Assembly: GCF_029852145.1 (NCBI RefSeq)
Contig: NC_079978.1
Span: 18,395,774-18,459,773, forward strand
Source of the DNA: Microplitis mediator
Lineage: Eukaryota > Arthropoda > Insecta > Hymenoptera > Braconidae
Direction: 5' to 3'
DNA length: 64,000 bases
Shown here: piece by piece, positions 1 to 10,961 of the stretch
Numbering within the stretch: the stretch's first letter is position 1
Layout of the letters: each line of letters begins with the position of its first letter
Notes under the pieces: model-generated
Databases searched by the model: none
Told to the model about the DNA's origin: nothing
The model's input: only the letters and a program-made list of their open reading frames with translations
Program-made: the position numbers and the translations under genes

Positions 1-331
1 TATGCCCGGAATTTATATTAATTAATTTTATACACTGAGATAAACCCGAAACTTGAGGACGTTCACTAACTAAAAGTATGAACTGAAGCTTACGACCAAG
101 TTTTTTTTTAAATTTATTTTTTCAATTAATTTATTTCGTACTTTAGCATCTTGACGATAAATTTTCTATTTATAAAGAATTTATTTGCTATTAATCTCCA
201 ATCTCAAGATTGAGAAAAAAAAAATTATTTACCGTAAGCTCTAAATTTACTGGAATACGACCATTTGATTATATACACAAATTGATTGGTTGAATAAATA
301 TATAAATAGATGAATCAATTTCACATTTAAG
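1..331 (+). other. Nlg: Neuroligin intron, 3' part
   Basis: AT-rich intronic sequence ending in the acceptor AG at 330-331. No other feature is visible. The reading frame of the following exon meets a TGA at 311-313, so the acceptor must lie downstream of it, which supports the AG at 330-331. Confidence 0.6.
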
Positions 332-626
332 GAATTAAACGGGCGATTGGATCCAGTGGAAGTATTTCGAGGTATTCCTTACGCTGCTCCGCCGATTGGA
401 GACTTACGACTGCGAGCTCCATCCCCGCCAATTCCTTGGTCTGGCGTAAAACTTGCCGACACATTCGGACCAGTTTGCCCTCAGAAACCACCAAATGTTG
501 CCAATTACACGATTGCTCTCAGCATGATGCCAGGGGGACGCTACGAACCGCTAAGAAAAATGGTATCTCATCTTGGAAATCAGAGCGAAGATTGTCTGAC
601 TTTAAATTTATATATTCCCGGCAGTG
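332..626 (+). CDS. Nlg: Neuroligin, internal coding exon (N-terminal part of esterase-like domain)
   Basis: This exon encodes the first part of the extracellular cholinesterase-like domain of a neuroligin, a postsynaptic adhesion protein that binds neurexin. The translation contains VEVFRGIPYAAPPIGDLRL, a typical type-B carboxylesterase N-terminal block, and the EDCLTLNLYIP block that matches carboxylesterase signature 2 (EDCLxLN). A conserved cysteine is present in GPVCPQ, and there is one NxT (NYT) and one NxS (NQS) glycosylation site. The exon begins after AG at 330-331 in phase 0 and ends after AGT-G with the donor GTAAG at 627 (phase 1). It has 98 codons plus one base with no stop. The true gene start is upstream of the window. 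Hymenoptera carry several neuroligin paralogues and I do not assign which one this is. Confidence 0.93.
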
Positions 627-1139
627 GTAAGAATTCATTTAATAATTTACTGTAAAAAATATTTATATACACGCAAAAAAATGAATTACAATAATTGATA
701 AATAAAAATCTAGAATGTGGTCACAATTTAATATCATTTCAACTATTGAAATTTAAAGTTTACATAAAAATAAATCATGTTACAAGTAATAGAAATTACT
801 GTTTGGTAGATAAAAGAATGAAATTATAATAATTTAACGTCTCAGTTTCAACATTCGATGTTTGGAACATTCAAGTTTATAGTGAAAAAGTAAAAAAACA
901 TTCAATATGATGAATAAAATTTTCAATGTCGAGCGATTGATTTTATATACAACGTTATATAATTATCACTTTCTACAAATTATCAAAAAATATATCTTTT
1001 CTTAAACATGTCCATAATAATAGATTTAGTGCCGTGGAGTAATTAGTTTACCAAGTGTTGCATTTGATAAGCATGTACCCTACTAGGAATTTTTAGGTAA
1101 GTCCTATTGGGCCCTTATTGGGCAGTCCCAGCTGGGCCC

Positions 1140-2363
1140 CAATAGAAAAATATGGGAATAGATCCTATACCAATATGGAAACCATTTCCATGATTATAAA
1201 GGAACCATTCCCATAATTATATGGGAACCATTCCCATAAATACATGGGAACCATTCCCATATAGTTACATGGGAGCCATTCCCATATAATTATGGGAACT
1301 ATTCCCATATAATTATAGGAACCATTCCCATATAATTATATGGAAACCATTCCCATACTTACATGGGAACCATTCCCATATAATTATAGGAACCATTCCC
1401 ATATAATTGTAGGAACCATTCCCATATAATTATATGGGAACCATTCCCATAATGTTATGGGAACTATCCCCATAATTATATAGGAACCATTCCCATGATT
1501 ATAAAGGAACCATTCCCATAATTATATGGAAACCATTCCCATATAGTTACATGGGAACCACTCCATATAATTATGGGAACTATTCCCATAATGTTATGGG
1601 AACTATTCCCATAATGTTATGGGAACTATTCCCATAATTATATAGGAACCATTCTCATATAATTATAGAAACCATTCCCTTAATTATATGGGAACCATTC
1701 CCAAAATTATATGGGAACCATTCCCATAATATCATAATTATTTTTTTTTGCAAAATACTGTAGAAATTTCCCTCATGATATTGAAAGATTCAAATGAAAC
1801 TTCTTCGACGCTAAATTTGTTAAAAAAAAAAATTTTGTAAAAAATTTTTATGTTTTTGCCAAATACGAATTTTTTTTCTGTTTGAATTTTTGTATTTATA
1901 TTTAATAATATTTCTGTCTATTGTAGAAGTGATTACCACACTTTTCTTTAAATTAATTTTTCTATGATAGTATGGGAACCATTCCTATAATATTATAGGA
2001 ATGGTTCCTACAATAATATAGCAACTATTCCCATAATGGTATAGGAACTATTCCAATAGCATTATAGGAACCATTCCTATAATGTTATGGGAATGGTTCC
2101 CATAATTTATGGGAATGGTTCCTATAATTTATGGGAATGATTCCTATAAAATATAGGGTTCATTCCTATATATTATGGGAATGATTCCTATAATATTGTA
2201 GGAACAATTTTTATAAATTATAAGAACCATTCATATAATTATAGGAACCATTCCTATAATTATAGAAATTGCTTCCATAATTTATGGTTATAATTCCTAT
2301 GTTGGTATAGGAAAAAATTTTATAGAATTATGGGAACCGTTTCCATAATTTTCGTTCCGTGTG
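1140..2363 (+). mobile_element. TIR element made of palindromic ATGGGAACCATTCCCAT minisatellite
   Basis: Dozens of tandem, degenerate units of a palindrome (consensus ATGGGAACCATTCCCAT) occupy 1140-1735 and 1970-2345. They flank a non-repetitive core at about 1740-1965 that is shared with the elements at 39392-40444 and 54534-55429. The right end TTCCGTGTG is the expected family terminus (reverse complement of CACGGAAAG). The left terminus is not recognisable: it is degraded or replaced by a GGGCCC-rich repeat at 1110-1140. Confidence 0.7.
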
Positions 2364-3969
2364 TTATATTTAAATGGGGAGTCGGAAATTGCGATGAGGT
2401 GGTTGTTAATATTAATATTGAGCTCAAGCTTCAATAGTATTTTTTTTTGGTCATCGCGAACAATAGTTTTCGTATAACTTTTGAAAAAAAAAAATAACCG
2501 ATTTTTTTGACACAATCTAATATACATATATATTCATAGCTTGAGTATATGTGAAGTATCAAAACGTAATCGAGTGCAAATATTCACCCGGATTTCTCAA
2601 CAGCAATCGAGAGGAGGAATATTGTCTTTCACTGTAGAAGTGAGATTGTCTCAGCAGCTAGTCTGATTCTCATCCTCCCGCTATAAAGACAATCTCCGTT
2701 GCCACCTCAGTGGTACGAGAAATGCTATAACCGGATAAAGCTAGTGAGCTCAAGCTTCACAAAGCTCGATTAAATAATAAATTTTCCACTTGATTCTGCT
2801 CTTAGACACGAATTATTCAGCTGAGTGCTTTATACCCTATCTTATGATCTACCAAAAAAAAGTTAAGAAATATTCATCTTTCACTCTATTAACAAGGAAC
2901 TCTTTTAAATTATAATGAGTGCAATAATAAAACTCATGGAAAAAAGTCCAAAAATAAAGAATAAGATTTTTTAGTTAAAGAGACTCCGGGGTCTTTTTAT
3001 CCTCAACTGAATTTTTTACTAATTATGTATTTATGAAAAAAAAAGGCAGAAAGTTTTTTTTTTTTAAATACCACGCTGAGAATTTAATGGTAATTATTGT
3101 CTTCGGGGACTTTAATAAGAGCCAACCTCATCGCAGTGTTAACTAATTATTTGTTGAAATAAATTTATAAATTATATGATGGTAATTTCACTTAAAAAGT
3201 GATAAATCACTACAATGTAATTTTTGCAGAGGCGTGAAATTTAAAATCCTAGTACTTTTAATCCTTAGTAATTTATATCACCCGCCATCGACTTGCCACA
3301 GTAAATTTCCTGATTATTGTAATGAGAACTCGTAATTATTATAGCTAAGAAAATGGGGAAAAACTGTTTTAAAATAATGCGACAAAGTACCCGGGTCAAA
3401 AAAGATCTGATTTTAGTCTATCTGGACTGAATTTGTACTAATTGGTCTGTATTTGAACTATAGTCGATCTGTTTTTTATCTTTCAGAAAAATTTTAAGCT
3501 GTTTTTGATCTGTTGTTTTAAGGGGGATAGCCACTGTGAGGATCGAAAAAATTGGTGATTTTTGGGAATTTTTTTGACTGGAATAATAAAGGAATTTGGG
3601 AATCGGTTTTTTTTTGTTTTATAAAGTATACATTGAAGATAATTCTCCTAAATTTTTATTAAAAAATATTATGTTGTTACAAAGTTATAAGCATTTTTGT
3701 GGAGCACCAAAAAAATTTCCCCCACCACGGTGTCATCTCTAACTCACAAACGGATTATCAGAAACAAAAAAACCAGGCGGCGTTGTAATCTGTACGCATG
3801 TGGTTATTGTTCCACGTAGGGGATTTTGAAAATTTGGATTTGAAAAAAAATGGCGACATATTAAAAATGTTTTCGTTTTTTTTCCTCATTTTTTTGGATT
3901 CAAACAGCCCTACAAAATCTTAAAAATCAAAATTTTCAAAATCCCCTACGTGCAACTTTAGCTACTGAA

Positions 3970-4830
3970 CTCTCTAAACATGAATTAGTGATTTTTCACT
4001 AATTCTAAGTGAATATTCACTTTTTGTCAATGTCACAATCGTACCACTCAGAATTAGTGACTATTCAATAAATGAATATGTGAATATTAAAATTCACTGA
4101 TTTGATAAGTGAATATTAAAATTCACTGATTTGATAAGTGAATATGGGAATCCACTGATTTCATCAGTGAAAAAAAATATTATATTGCGAAAAAAAATAT
4201 AAGACACTTGTAATTAGATCCGAAATGTGATCAATGAATTAGAATCATTACTTAGAGGAAGTATACATGATTTTGATCGATGAAAAAATCCCGGTGACTG
4301 CTGGGCTCGAACCTGCATCCTTCCTATTAAAAGTCTTTGACGCTATCCACTGCGCTGACCTACGCATGTGATCGCGTGAGAGTAAATAGTATATTCGTTA
4401 TGATACCAAACAATAACTGATGAAGAAATAAACAATCCGTGATGTTATGATTGACGTACTCTTCATATAAATATTGTTCTGTACTTCTATTTTTTTTTTA
4501 TTTTGAAAGTTTTTTATTAAAATTTTTAAAAATAGCACCATAATTATTAATTATATTTATATATAATAAAATATTTAATTATTTGCTAGTTAAAAGTACT
4601 AGTGAATTAGTGAAATTCACAAATTAAAAAGTGCATGACAGCTTCACTTGTGGAAATTATGAAAATATCGCTTGATCATTAGTGAAAATCATTAATTTTC
4701 TATTGAAAATTATAAATCTAAATTCATTAGTGAGAATTCACTAATTTGTTATTTAAATACACTGATTGTCAAGTGAATACTGCTTCACTAATGCAATTAA
4801 TGAAATTGTCAATAATTCATGTTTAGAGAG
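3970..4830. mobile_element. MITE with CTCTCTAAACATG terminal inverted repeats
   Basis: Starts CTCTCTAAACATGAATTAGT and ends with the inverse ATTCATGTTTAGAGAG. The interior is built of repeated GTGAATATTCACT-type palindromes and contains a tRNA-like module (4293-4366). The same family is present as a short 141-bp version at 14191-14331 and as a fragment from 17553. Non-autonomous. Confidence 0.75.
4293..4366 (-). pseudogene. tRNA-like module inside a MITE
   Basis: On the minus strand there is a near-perfect pol III B box (GGTTCGAGCCC, 4303-4313), and 34 bases upstream of it an A-box-like GCGCAGTGG (around 4347-4360). The acceptor stem does not pair, so this is a tRNA-derived remnant and not a tRNA gene. 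It shares the string GATAGCGTC with the module at 35830-35900. Confidence 0.55.
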
Positions 4831-4988
4831 AATAGACGAATACAAAAAAAAAAAAAAAGTTACGAATCGGTTCATATTTATGAAAATTACAGATGCCACC
4901 ACTTCAAAAAAAGCAGTTTCAAGAAAAACACGTTTAAAGTTTTTAGTCGATGCAACGGTCAGTTGATGGGCTGTCGAAAAAATGACTA

Positions 4989-5381
4989 GGGGAGGGTGGA
5001 GCAGAGCGGCCCCCCTAAAATTTTGATCAAAAAAAAAAATTTTTTTTTCTCGACTAATTGCTATAAATCCGATATGTTTGCGCATTTTTACCCCTACGCA
5101 TGACATTTAGGGCAAAATGGACAAGCCCAAAATTTTGAAAAAGTGATTTTTTCATATTTTTATCGTCAAATTAAAAAAAAATTATTATAATTTAAAAAAA
5201 TTTTTTTTATCACTTTTTGGAGGGGGGCCGCTCTGCCCCACAAAAAAAAATTTTTTTTTCATAATTTTGGCAAAATTTCCATAAATTTGTTCGAAATAGG
5301 ACAAAGGTAAAGTGATCTTATGGTTGAAAGCCACAAAAAATAATAATTGGCTTAGGGGGGCCGCTCTGCCCCACCCTCCCC
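4989..5381. mobile_element. TA-flanked TIR element, GGGGAGGGTGG family
   Basis: Left end GGGGAGGGTGGAGCAGAGCG and right end CGCTCTGCCCCACCCTCCCC are inverted repeats flanked by TA (4987-4988 and 5382-5383). The interior is AT-rich with no coding sequence. Related elements: 13276-13896 and 42087-42832. Confidence 0.8.
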
Positions 5382-6250
5382 TATAACTTGAAAAATATTC
5401 GGAATTTTCATATAAAACTGTAGATACATATTTTTGAACTTATAAACTTTGATTTAATAAAAAAAAAAAAATTTTTTTTTTTTTAAATTTCACAGTTGCT
5501 ATGCCCCTTAAGACACAATTGCGTTATGGGCAAACAAAATTAGATTAAATCATGGACTTGTAATATTTTCATTTATGGAAGATATTTATAAAAAATATTA
5601 AAAGTTCCAGAATTGATTATGTTTGTTTTGTGGCGCACGCTTGCCCCACGTGACTCTAAATAAAAAATGTTTAAATTTATCATTTATTTTGAAACAGATC
5701 TAATTTTTTGACCCGGTAAATAAGATAAATATTTAAAATAAAAATGTTAATTGTTCCCAAGCTTATTCAAATAAATAATAAAAAAATATTTTTTTAAACA
5801 AGTTTATTAATTATGAATGTAGTTATCAAACATAATTACGTACGGTAAAGGAACTGTTAAATATTAAAGAAGCTAGTAGCAAATTCTAGCGCCTAGAAGT
5901 CACAGGGCCACGATTAATTAACCGAAGGCGGTCGTCGAGTTGACTTGTTCCGGAACTCTCTCGGGAGAATCTCTATAAATAACGAGGAAAGTTCCGAAGC
6001 GGTATAAAATTGCTTCTCTGTAAGACTCTAACCTCATCCACTTACGTGAAGTTTAAAGAATAAAAAAAATCTAAGTCAAGCAGCCATAACCTTTTTTTCT
6101 CTTAAATTAAACATACATCGTATCTTATTTTTATATTTACATAAATATTTTTTTTTCAGCCTATGGATTATCGATATGATTTATAGTATACGTAAGACAT
6201 TTATATTTTGTCCAAATAAAGTAATAAATTTATATCCAATATTTGTTTAG

Positions 6251-6403
6251 GATCAAGAGGATTGGAAGCACCGTATGCCGTTATTGTTTACATTCACGGT
6301 GAAAGTTTTGAATGGGGTTCGGGTAAAATGTACGACGGTTCAGTGCTTGCAAGTGCAGGTCATGTTATAGTCGTTACACTCAATTATCGACTTGGAATTT
6401 TAG
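6251..6403 (+). CDS. Nlg: Neuroligin, internal coding exon (oxyanion-hole region)
   Basis: Joins in phase 1 to the exon at 332-626, giving GSGSRGLEAPYAVIVYIHGE across the junction. IHGESFEWGSG corresponds to the HGGG-type oxyanion-hole loop of esterases, and VIVVTLNYRLGILG to the strand-turn that follows it; both are conserved in neuroligins. Ends in phase 1 with donor GTAAGC at 6404. The exon is 153 nt with no stop. Confidence 0.93.
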
Positions 6404-6459
6404 GTAAGCTTTATTTCAATATAATTCGTATTGAATTATGTTTCAAAATACCGATACTA

Positions 6460-7189
6460 CACGGAAAAAAAATTCTAGTTAAATTTACAATGCTAACATC
6501 GTAATTTGTCCTATTCATTATTGTATTGGTGGACTAGACTTTTCACATCGTAATTTTTACGATGTAGGGTTGGAAATTTCATTTAAGAAATAATACTTCA
6601 GACAAACAATACGAAGTCTTAAGTTCTTTAATATAAATTACGATGTAACATCGTAAAATTTGAAGAGAAATTTTAAATAAAAGATTATGATAATAATCGT
6701 TCGGCAGTTGGATTCGAACCCGAGTCCTTTCGAGTGCGAAGTGTCCGACGCCTAGGACCACTCGGTTACTGAAGGGCCTACACTATAAGTTATTTTTAAG
6801 ATCTATATAAACGACTTGCGGAGGACCCAGTTACTATTTAAAAAGTACGATGTAACATCGTACTTTTTATAGCTTCCATCGTATTATAACAGAGGCAGCA
6901 CTGTAATGTTTATTTTATTAAAAAGTAAATAGAAATATTAAATGTACGAATAAATATAGTTTTTAAAGTGTAATTTTTATTTATTTTTTTTTACGATGTT
7001 AAATTGTAATTTTTGCAGTAATTTTTATTCCTAAAAGTCTTTGTTAAAATTACGATGTTAAATAGTAAAAAATATAACCCACATAATAAATTTTGAAATA
7101 AAACATTTAAAAATTGACGTTAATAAAAGTCTAGTCCGTCGAGATTACGATGTTAACATCGTAAATTTTGGTAGAATTTTTTTTCCGTG
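6460..7189. mobile_element. TA-flanked TIR element, CACGGAAAAAAAATTCTA family
   Basis: Left end CACGGAAAAAAAATTCTA and right end TAGAATTTTTTTTCCGTG are perfect inverted repeats flanked by TA (6458-6459 and 7190-7191). The interior has repeated palindromes of the type ACGATGTTAACATCGT and a tRNA-like module at 6701-6785. It fills most of the 1.1 kb neuroligin intron 6404-7506. No transposase. Confidence 0.85.
6701..6785 (-). pseudogene. tRNA-like module (type II, Ser/Leu-like) inside a TIR element
   Basis: Minus strand: A box TAACCGAGTGGTCC (around 6755-6768) and an exact B box GGTTCGAATCC (6710-6720), with extra bases between them like a type II variable arm. T-stem and acceptor pairing are poor, so it is a degenerate tRNA-derived sequence. 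Confidence 0.6.
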
Positions 7190-7506
7190 TATTTTATAAA
7201 ATTTTTCAATCAAAAATTTACTTCTGTAAAAAAAAAATTCCCACTTCTATTTAAAAAGAAGACGTCAAAAAACAGGAAATTTTAAACCCAAGAACGAGCT
7301 TCTATTGACTTGAGTTGAAAATAAAATTGTACCGGAAATGAACGCGAGCATCGATTTATGCCCCACATTGCTCGAAAAATTTTTATGAAATTTTTTTCAC
7401 AATTTATTAAAATATTTATAATTTTCATTGATTTCGTCATATTTAGTTAAGAATTAAAGATGAAATGAATGCAATTAAAACTTTTAAAAAAATAATTATT
7501 TTTAAG

Positions 7507-7707
7507 GTTTCCTGAGGACCCGAGTAACACCCGATGCAAATGGTAAATTGAACGGCAATTTAGCATTGAAGGACATTGTCAGAGGTCTTCAATGGGTGAG
7601 AGAGAACATTGGAGCATTTGGAGGTGATCCAACACGTGTGACGTTAATGGGACATGACACTGGAGCGGCTCTTGTTAATCTTGTTCTTCTTGCACCATTT
7701 TCCAAAG
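7507..7707 (+). CDS. Nlg: Neuroligin, internal coding exon (nucleophile-elbow region)
   Basis: Joins in phase 1 to the previous exon (LGILGFLRTRVTPDANG). The translation contains the LNGNLALKDIVRGLQWVREN helix and FGGDPTRVTLMGHDTGAA. In active esterases this elbow is GxSxG; here it is GHDTG, so the nucleophilic serine is missing, as expected for a non-catalytic neuroligin. Ends PFSKG in phase 1 with donor GTATTG at 7708, opening the 52 kb intron. Confidence 0.94.
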
Positions 7708-7918
7708 GTATTGTTGAAAATCAACACTTTAATAAATATATTCTATTTTATCAAGTAGATTTTTCTAAAATCTAGCTGTTGTATTTGTTCTCATGGTTGA
7801 TTTTTAAAGAAATTTTGTCATAACCTATCAAAATTAGTTGAGTAGGGTTCAAAAATACTACTCGTTAAAAAATTTATAGATGTATGTTAGGGTGGCGCAA
7901 AAAAACCGACTATTTTTT

Positions 7919-8700
7919 AACTTCCCGCTAAGAAAATTGTAAATTTTCAAAAATTCGGGAAGTTATTGGTTTCGGTCCGATTTACGAAAATCGAGTTTTC
8001 ATCAGATGTCGACGTTTTGAGGTCTTAGGAAGCTATTCTGACTAATTTCAAGATGATATCCGAGTGTATGTATGTATGTACGTACGTACGTATGTAAATA
8101 CCTGTATCTTTTGAACGGATGAACCGATTTTGATCTTTGAGGTGTCATTCGACGCGGCTTGTTAATATCTTGAAGTCGTAAAAATTTGAACTTAATCGGT
8201 AGGGTGCGTTCAGAGATATTTCAAAAATAAAATTTTTTCGAAAATGTTTTATTTGGATAACTTTTAATTTGCTCGATGGATTGATTCCAAAATCTAATCA
8301 GCTCTAAAACTCTATAAGCCGCGTCGAATGCCACCTCAACCATCAAAATCGGTTCATTCATTCAAGAGAAACCGTTGACGAAAGAATTCAAAAAAAATTT
8401 TTTTTTTGGGTTTTTTTGAAATTTTTCAAAAACGACTCAATAAATCGATTTCAAAATTTGATCAGCTTTAGAACTTGATAAAACACGCCGATTGCCGCCT
8501 CAAGCATCAAAATCGATTAATTCGTTCGCGAGATATCGTGGGAGAAAGAAATGCTAAAAAATGGTTTTTTACAAAATAATGGCATACAAAAGTATTTGCG
8601 AGCTCGAAGAGCTCGAAAATGTATTCACAATAATATGTTCGAGCTCAACGAGCTCGAAAACAGCGGGAATATTTGGGGCTGGCCCAACTTATAGACCGAT
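7919..8700 (+). repeat. AACTTCCCGC dispersed repeat, copy
   Basis: Begins AACTTCCCGCTAAGAAAATT and ends near CAGCGGGAA (inverted ends AACTTCCCGCT/AGCGGGAAGTT). Internal landmarks are a GTATGTATGTACG microsatellite, a GAACGGATGAACCGATTTTG block, and paired GAGCTCGAAGAGCTCGAAAA palindromes near the 3' end. Other copies: 12519, 22023, 32826, 33539, 45137, 47693 and partial ones at 15640, 19940, 24690, 26238, and 44134 (minus). Confidence 0.7.
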
Positions 8701-8924
8701 TTTTTTTTTAATGATACTGTGAAAATATTATTTGGGATGACAAAAAAAAATTATTGTGAAAATTTGAACCCTTAATATTGAAATTAAGAGGTGTATTATC
8801 GCAATTTTTTTTTTTTTAATGAGCGGGTTTTTGTCTCATAACTCTTAAATCATCGAGATAAACTAAATCGACTTAGGCACATTTTTTAAAGGAAATTTGA
8901 TGCTCTTCACCCTGGTTAAAAAAA

Positions 8925-9408
8925 TATTTTTGTGACAGACACTTGAAATCTACAACATTTAGCGCCTATAGCCGGCAGCTAAAAATATTAGATAAGATAC
9001 AGCTGGTAAAAAAGATACCTAATCGTTCTAATAGTGACGTCATCATCGGATCAAAACATATTTTTTGGTTACATGTGCGATAGCAAACGACCAAAAAATA
9101 TCGAAGTAACTTAACGAGCCATCTTGTGACAAAATTTATTATCATTTTAATTCGTCCACTTACCGACTTCTCTCTAATTTTCAACAAATTCTCAAAACAA
9201 TCTTACCAAATAAATAAACGCGGATTTATAACCTGCCATTTATAGGCACTAAATGTAGTAAATTTCAAATATCTGTCACAAAAACTAATGTATTTATCTA
9301 GTACAATCGAGTCTAAGACGCTCGTGTGTTGGTACCCTCGCCTTCGGCTCGGGCACCAATCTTCACACTCGCGTCTTAAACACGACCGCACTCGATAGAT
9401 AAACTACT
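8925..9408 (-). repeat. Roughly 480-bp dispersed repeat, second copy nested at 16795-17282
   Basis: The segment matches 16795-17282 in inverted orientation with few differences. It includes a GC-rich hairpin-like core (GCCCGAGCCGAAGGCGAGGG and neighbours) and a 73-codon open frame that starts with TTG in both copies. In the other location it is inserted in a CACTGTAAAA element, which shows it is mobile. Confidence 0.6.
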
Positions 9409-9764
9409 ATTCCACGTTAACATACACAAATCTTAATTAATTCACACTGTTTTTTAATATTTTTTAAAACAACGACTCGTACAGATTGACAGAAAAAAAT
9501 AAACAGACACACACACTAGTAAAGGTACAGTGTCGGTGAGACCAATGTTTATGACTTAGTTGTAGGTGGCGCGATTTCGAGTTTTTACTCGATATTACTG
9601 GCCAGTTACTGGTTTATATCGAGTGAAAACTTGATTATTTCTACTAGGGTATAAGTTTTTAAGAAGAGAGTTATCTACGAATTGTCCTATTTACAAATAA
9701 CGACATTAAGAATAGAGTGATTACCTTGCCATTAAATTTTATGGAATAAGAGATCAATAGATAT
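9409..9764. other. Intronic sequence, no gene
   Basis: AT-rich. The only structure is an imperfect inverted repeat around 9575-9630 (GAGTTTTTACTCGATAT and ATATCGAGTGAAAACT flanking ACTGGCCAGTTACTGG). Nothing coding seen. Confidence 0.4.
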
Positions 9765-9874
9765 CAATATATTAATAACAACATCAATTGTTGACTTAAA
9801 TTGAACGATAATAGTTTATTTGAATGTGCAGCTAATATACATGGTAATAATTATAATTTAAAAAATTTTCACTA

Positions 9875-10171
9875 CACGGAAAGAAATTATCTTTAAAAAT
9901 TACCGTCAAATTCACTGTAATCGTGGGACGAATGGCACGACCTAATCATTTGTCAGTAAGTGAGATAATTTTTAACTTTTTTTCAACAAATTTTACCGTA
10001 GTCTACTGTAAATTTTATTCGGTTTTCGGTAAATTTTGTGAAGTCTACTACAAAATAAATAAATTTTTTCGTAATTTTTATTTCAAAAATGGTAATAAAT
10101 AGAAGCGCCGCATTATGTCCCACGATTCCAGTGAATTTAACGGTAATTTTCAAAGAAAATTTCTTTTCGTG
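9875..10171. mobile_element. 297-bp MITE with CACGGAAAGAAA ends and TA duplication
   Basis: Ends CACGGAAAGAAATT and TTTCTTTTCGTG are inverted repeats with TA on each side (9873-9874, 10172-10173). The paralogous site in duplication copy 2 (21510-21511, CACTACGATGCAT) has a single TA and no insert, so the boundaries are directly demonstrated. It lies just downstream of the copy 1 peptide gene. Confidence 0.9.
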
Positions 10172-10234
10172 TACGATTTATGCATAATTAGCGCATTTTT
10201 TGACGAATAAAATCTGTTTCTTGGCGGATCATAA

Positions 10235-10360
10235 TTATCCTCCATATGTTGCAATTGCCAGAATATCATCTGGCTGTATAGGTATGCAATTTCCTTGGAA
10301 ATAACGTCCAAGATCACATTCTAAGCCTGGATTGCACTCGGTACCCTGCGAGGGGTGACA
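10235..10360 (-). CDS. Six-cysteine secreted peptide, copy 1, last coding exon
   Basis: Encodes residues 35-75 of a 75-aa secreted peptide of unknown function. Joined in phase 0 to the exon at 12349-12450: TGG/TGT-CAC-CCC. The acceptor is TTTTTTATAG. Cysteine spacing over the mature peptide is C-x5-C-x-C-x7-C-x5-C-x9-C, and the last four cysteines lie here. The stop TAA is at 10235-10237. Compared with copy 2 the length is identical and 20 of 41 codons differ, all changing the residue, while all cysteines and the Gly-Gly terminus are kept. Function could be a venom, teratocyte, antimicrobial or other extracellular role; the sequence does not decide. Confidence 0.75.
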   Translation of the reverse strand, partial: CHPSQGTECNPGLECDLGRYFQGNCIPIQPDDILAIATYGG

Positions 10361-10699
10361 CTATAAAAAAAAAAGTCAAAGTACTTTTGTAGATACTAAA
10401 GAAGTTTATAATTTTTCTGATCTAATTTAAGTAAAAATTCTGTGATACACTGTAAAAAATTCGCGGAGTGAATGCGGATTAAATCTGGAGTGAATGCGGA
10501 GTGAATGAATTTTTAATTATTCACTCCCCTCGGAGTGAAATTCACTCCGCAGGGGAGTTTTCGCGGAGTAGATAATTTTTTATTAATTTAATCCCTCCGG
10601 AGTAAAATTCACTCCGGAGCGGAGTTTTGTAAATATTATTAATAATAAATAAATTCACTCAATAAAATCGAAGTAAAAACTCGCGTATTACATAATTGA

Positions 10700-10925
10700 T
10701 CAGCTGATACGCACACACATACGCACACACGTATTTAGACACACACGCGCACTTGCACACATGCACACATTTGCACACATCCAGACACACACGCAGATAT
10801 TTGCACACATCCAGACACACACGCAGATATTTGCACACATCCGAACACACACAAGCACACATTCGCACACACGCACACAAACACCTGCACATACCCAAAC
10901 ACACACTCGCACACACACAGCCATT
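10700..10925. repeat. CA-rich tract with variant units
   Basis: Degenerate CACACACGCACACATTTGCA-type units. Homologous tracts lie at the same internal position in the two sister elements (16261-16730, 46770-47015), so the tract is part of the element and not an independent microsatellite. Open frames here encode only Cys-Val or His-Thr runs. Confidence 0.85.
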
Positions 10926-10961
10926 GTATAGCAGTTTAATATAAATTTATTTGAGTATTAA

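Larger units (their letters stand above)
3390..5716. mobile_element. TA-flanked TIR element, CCCGGGTCAAAAAA family, with nested insertions
   Basis: The left end CCCGGGTCAAAAAAGATCTG is preceded by TA (3388-3389). The right end is the inverse (CAGATCTAATTTTTTGACCCGG) and is followed by TA (5717-5718). The interior holds two further elements (3970-4830 and 4989-5381) and no transposase. The right arm is also homologous, inverted, to the left end of the element that starts at 15782. Confidence 0.7.
627..6250 (+). other. Nlg: Neuroligin intron (5.6 kb)
   Basis: Phase-1 intron from GTAAG to the acceptor AG at 6249-6250. It holds a palindromic-minisatellite element (about 1140-2363) and a nested inverted-repeat element (3390-5716). 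The stretch 2364-3389 has a moderately GC-richer block near 2585-2745 with no coding potential I could recognise. Nothing is recognised in 5720-6250. Confidence 0.85.

Noticed and set aside
8966..9187. 73-codon frame conserved with 17021-17242
   Set aside because: Both start with TTG and have no recognisable domain; conservation is that of the whole repeat, including its non-coding parts.
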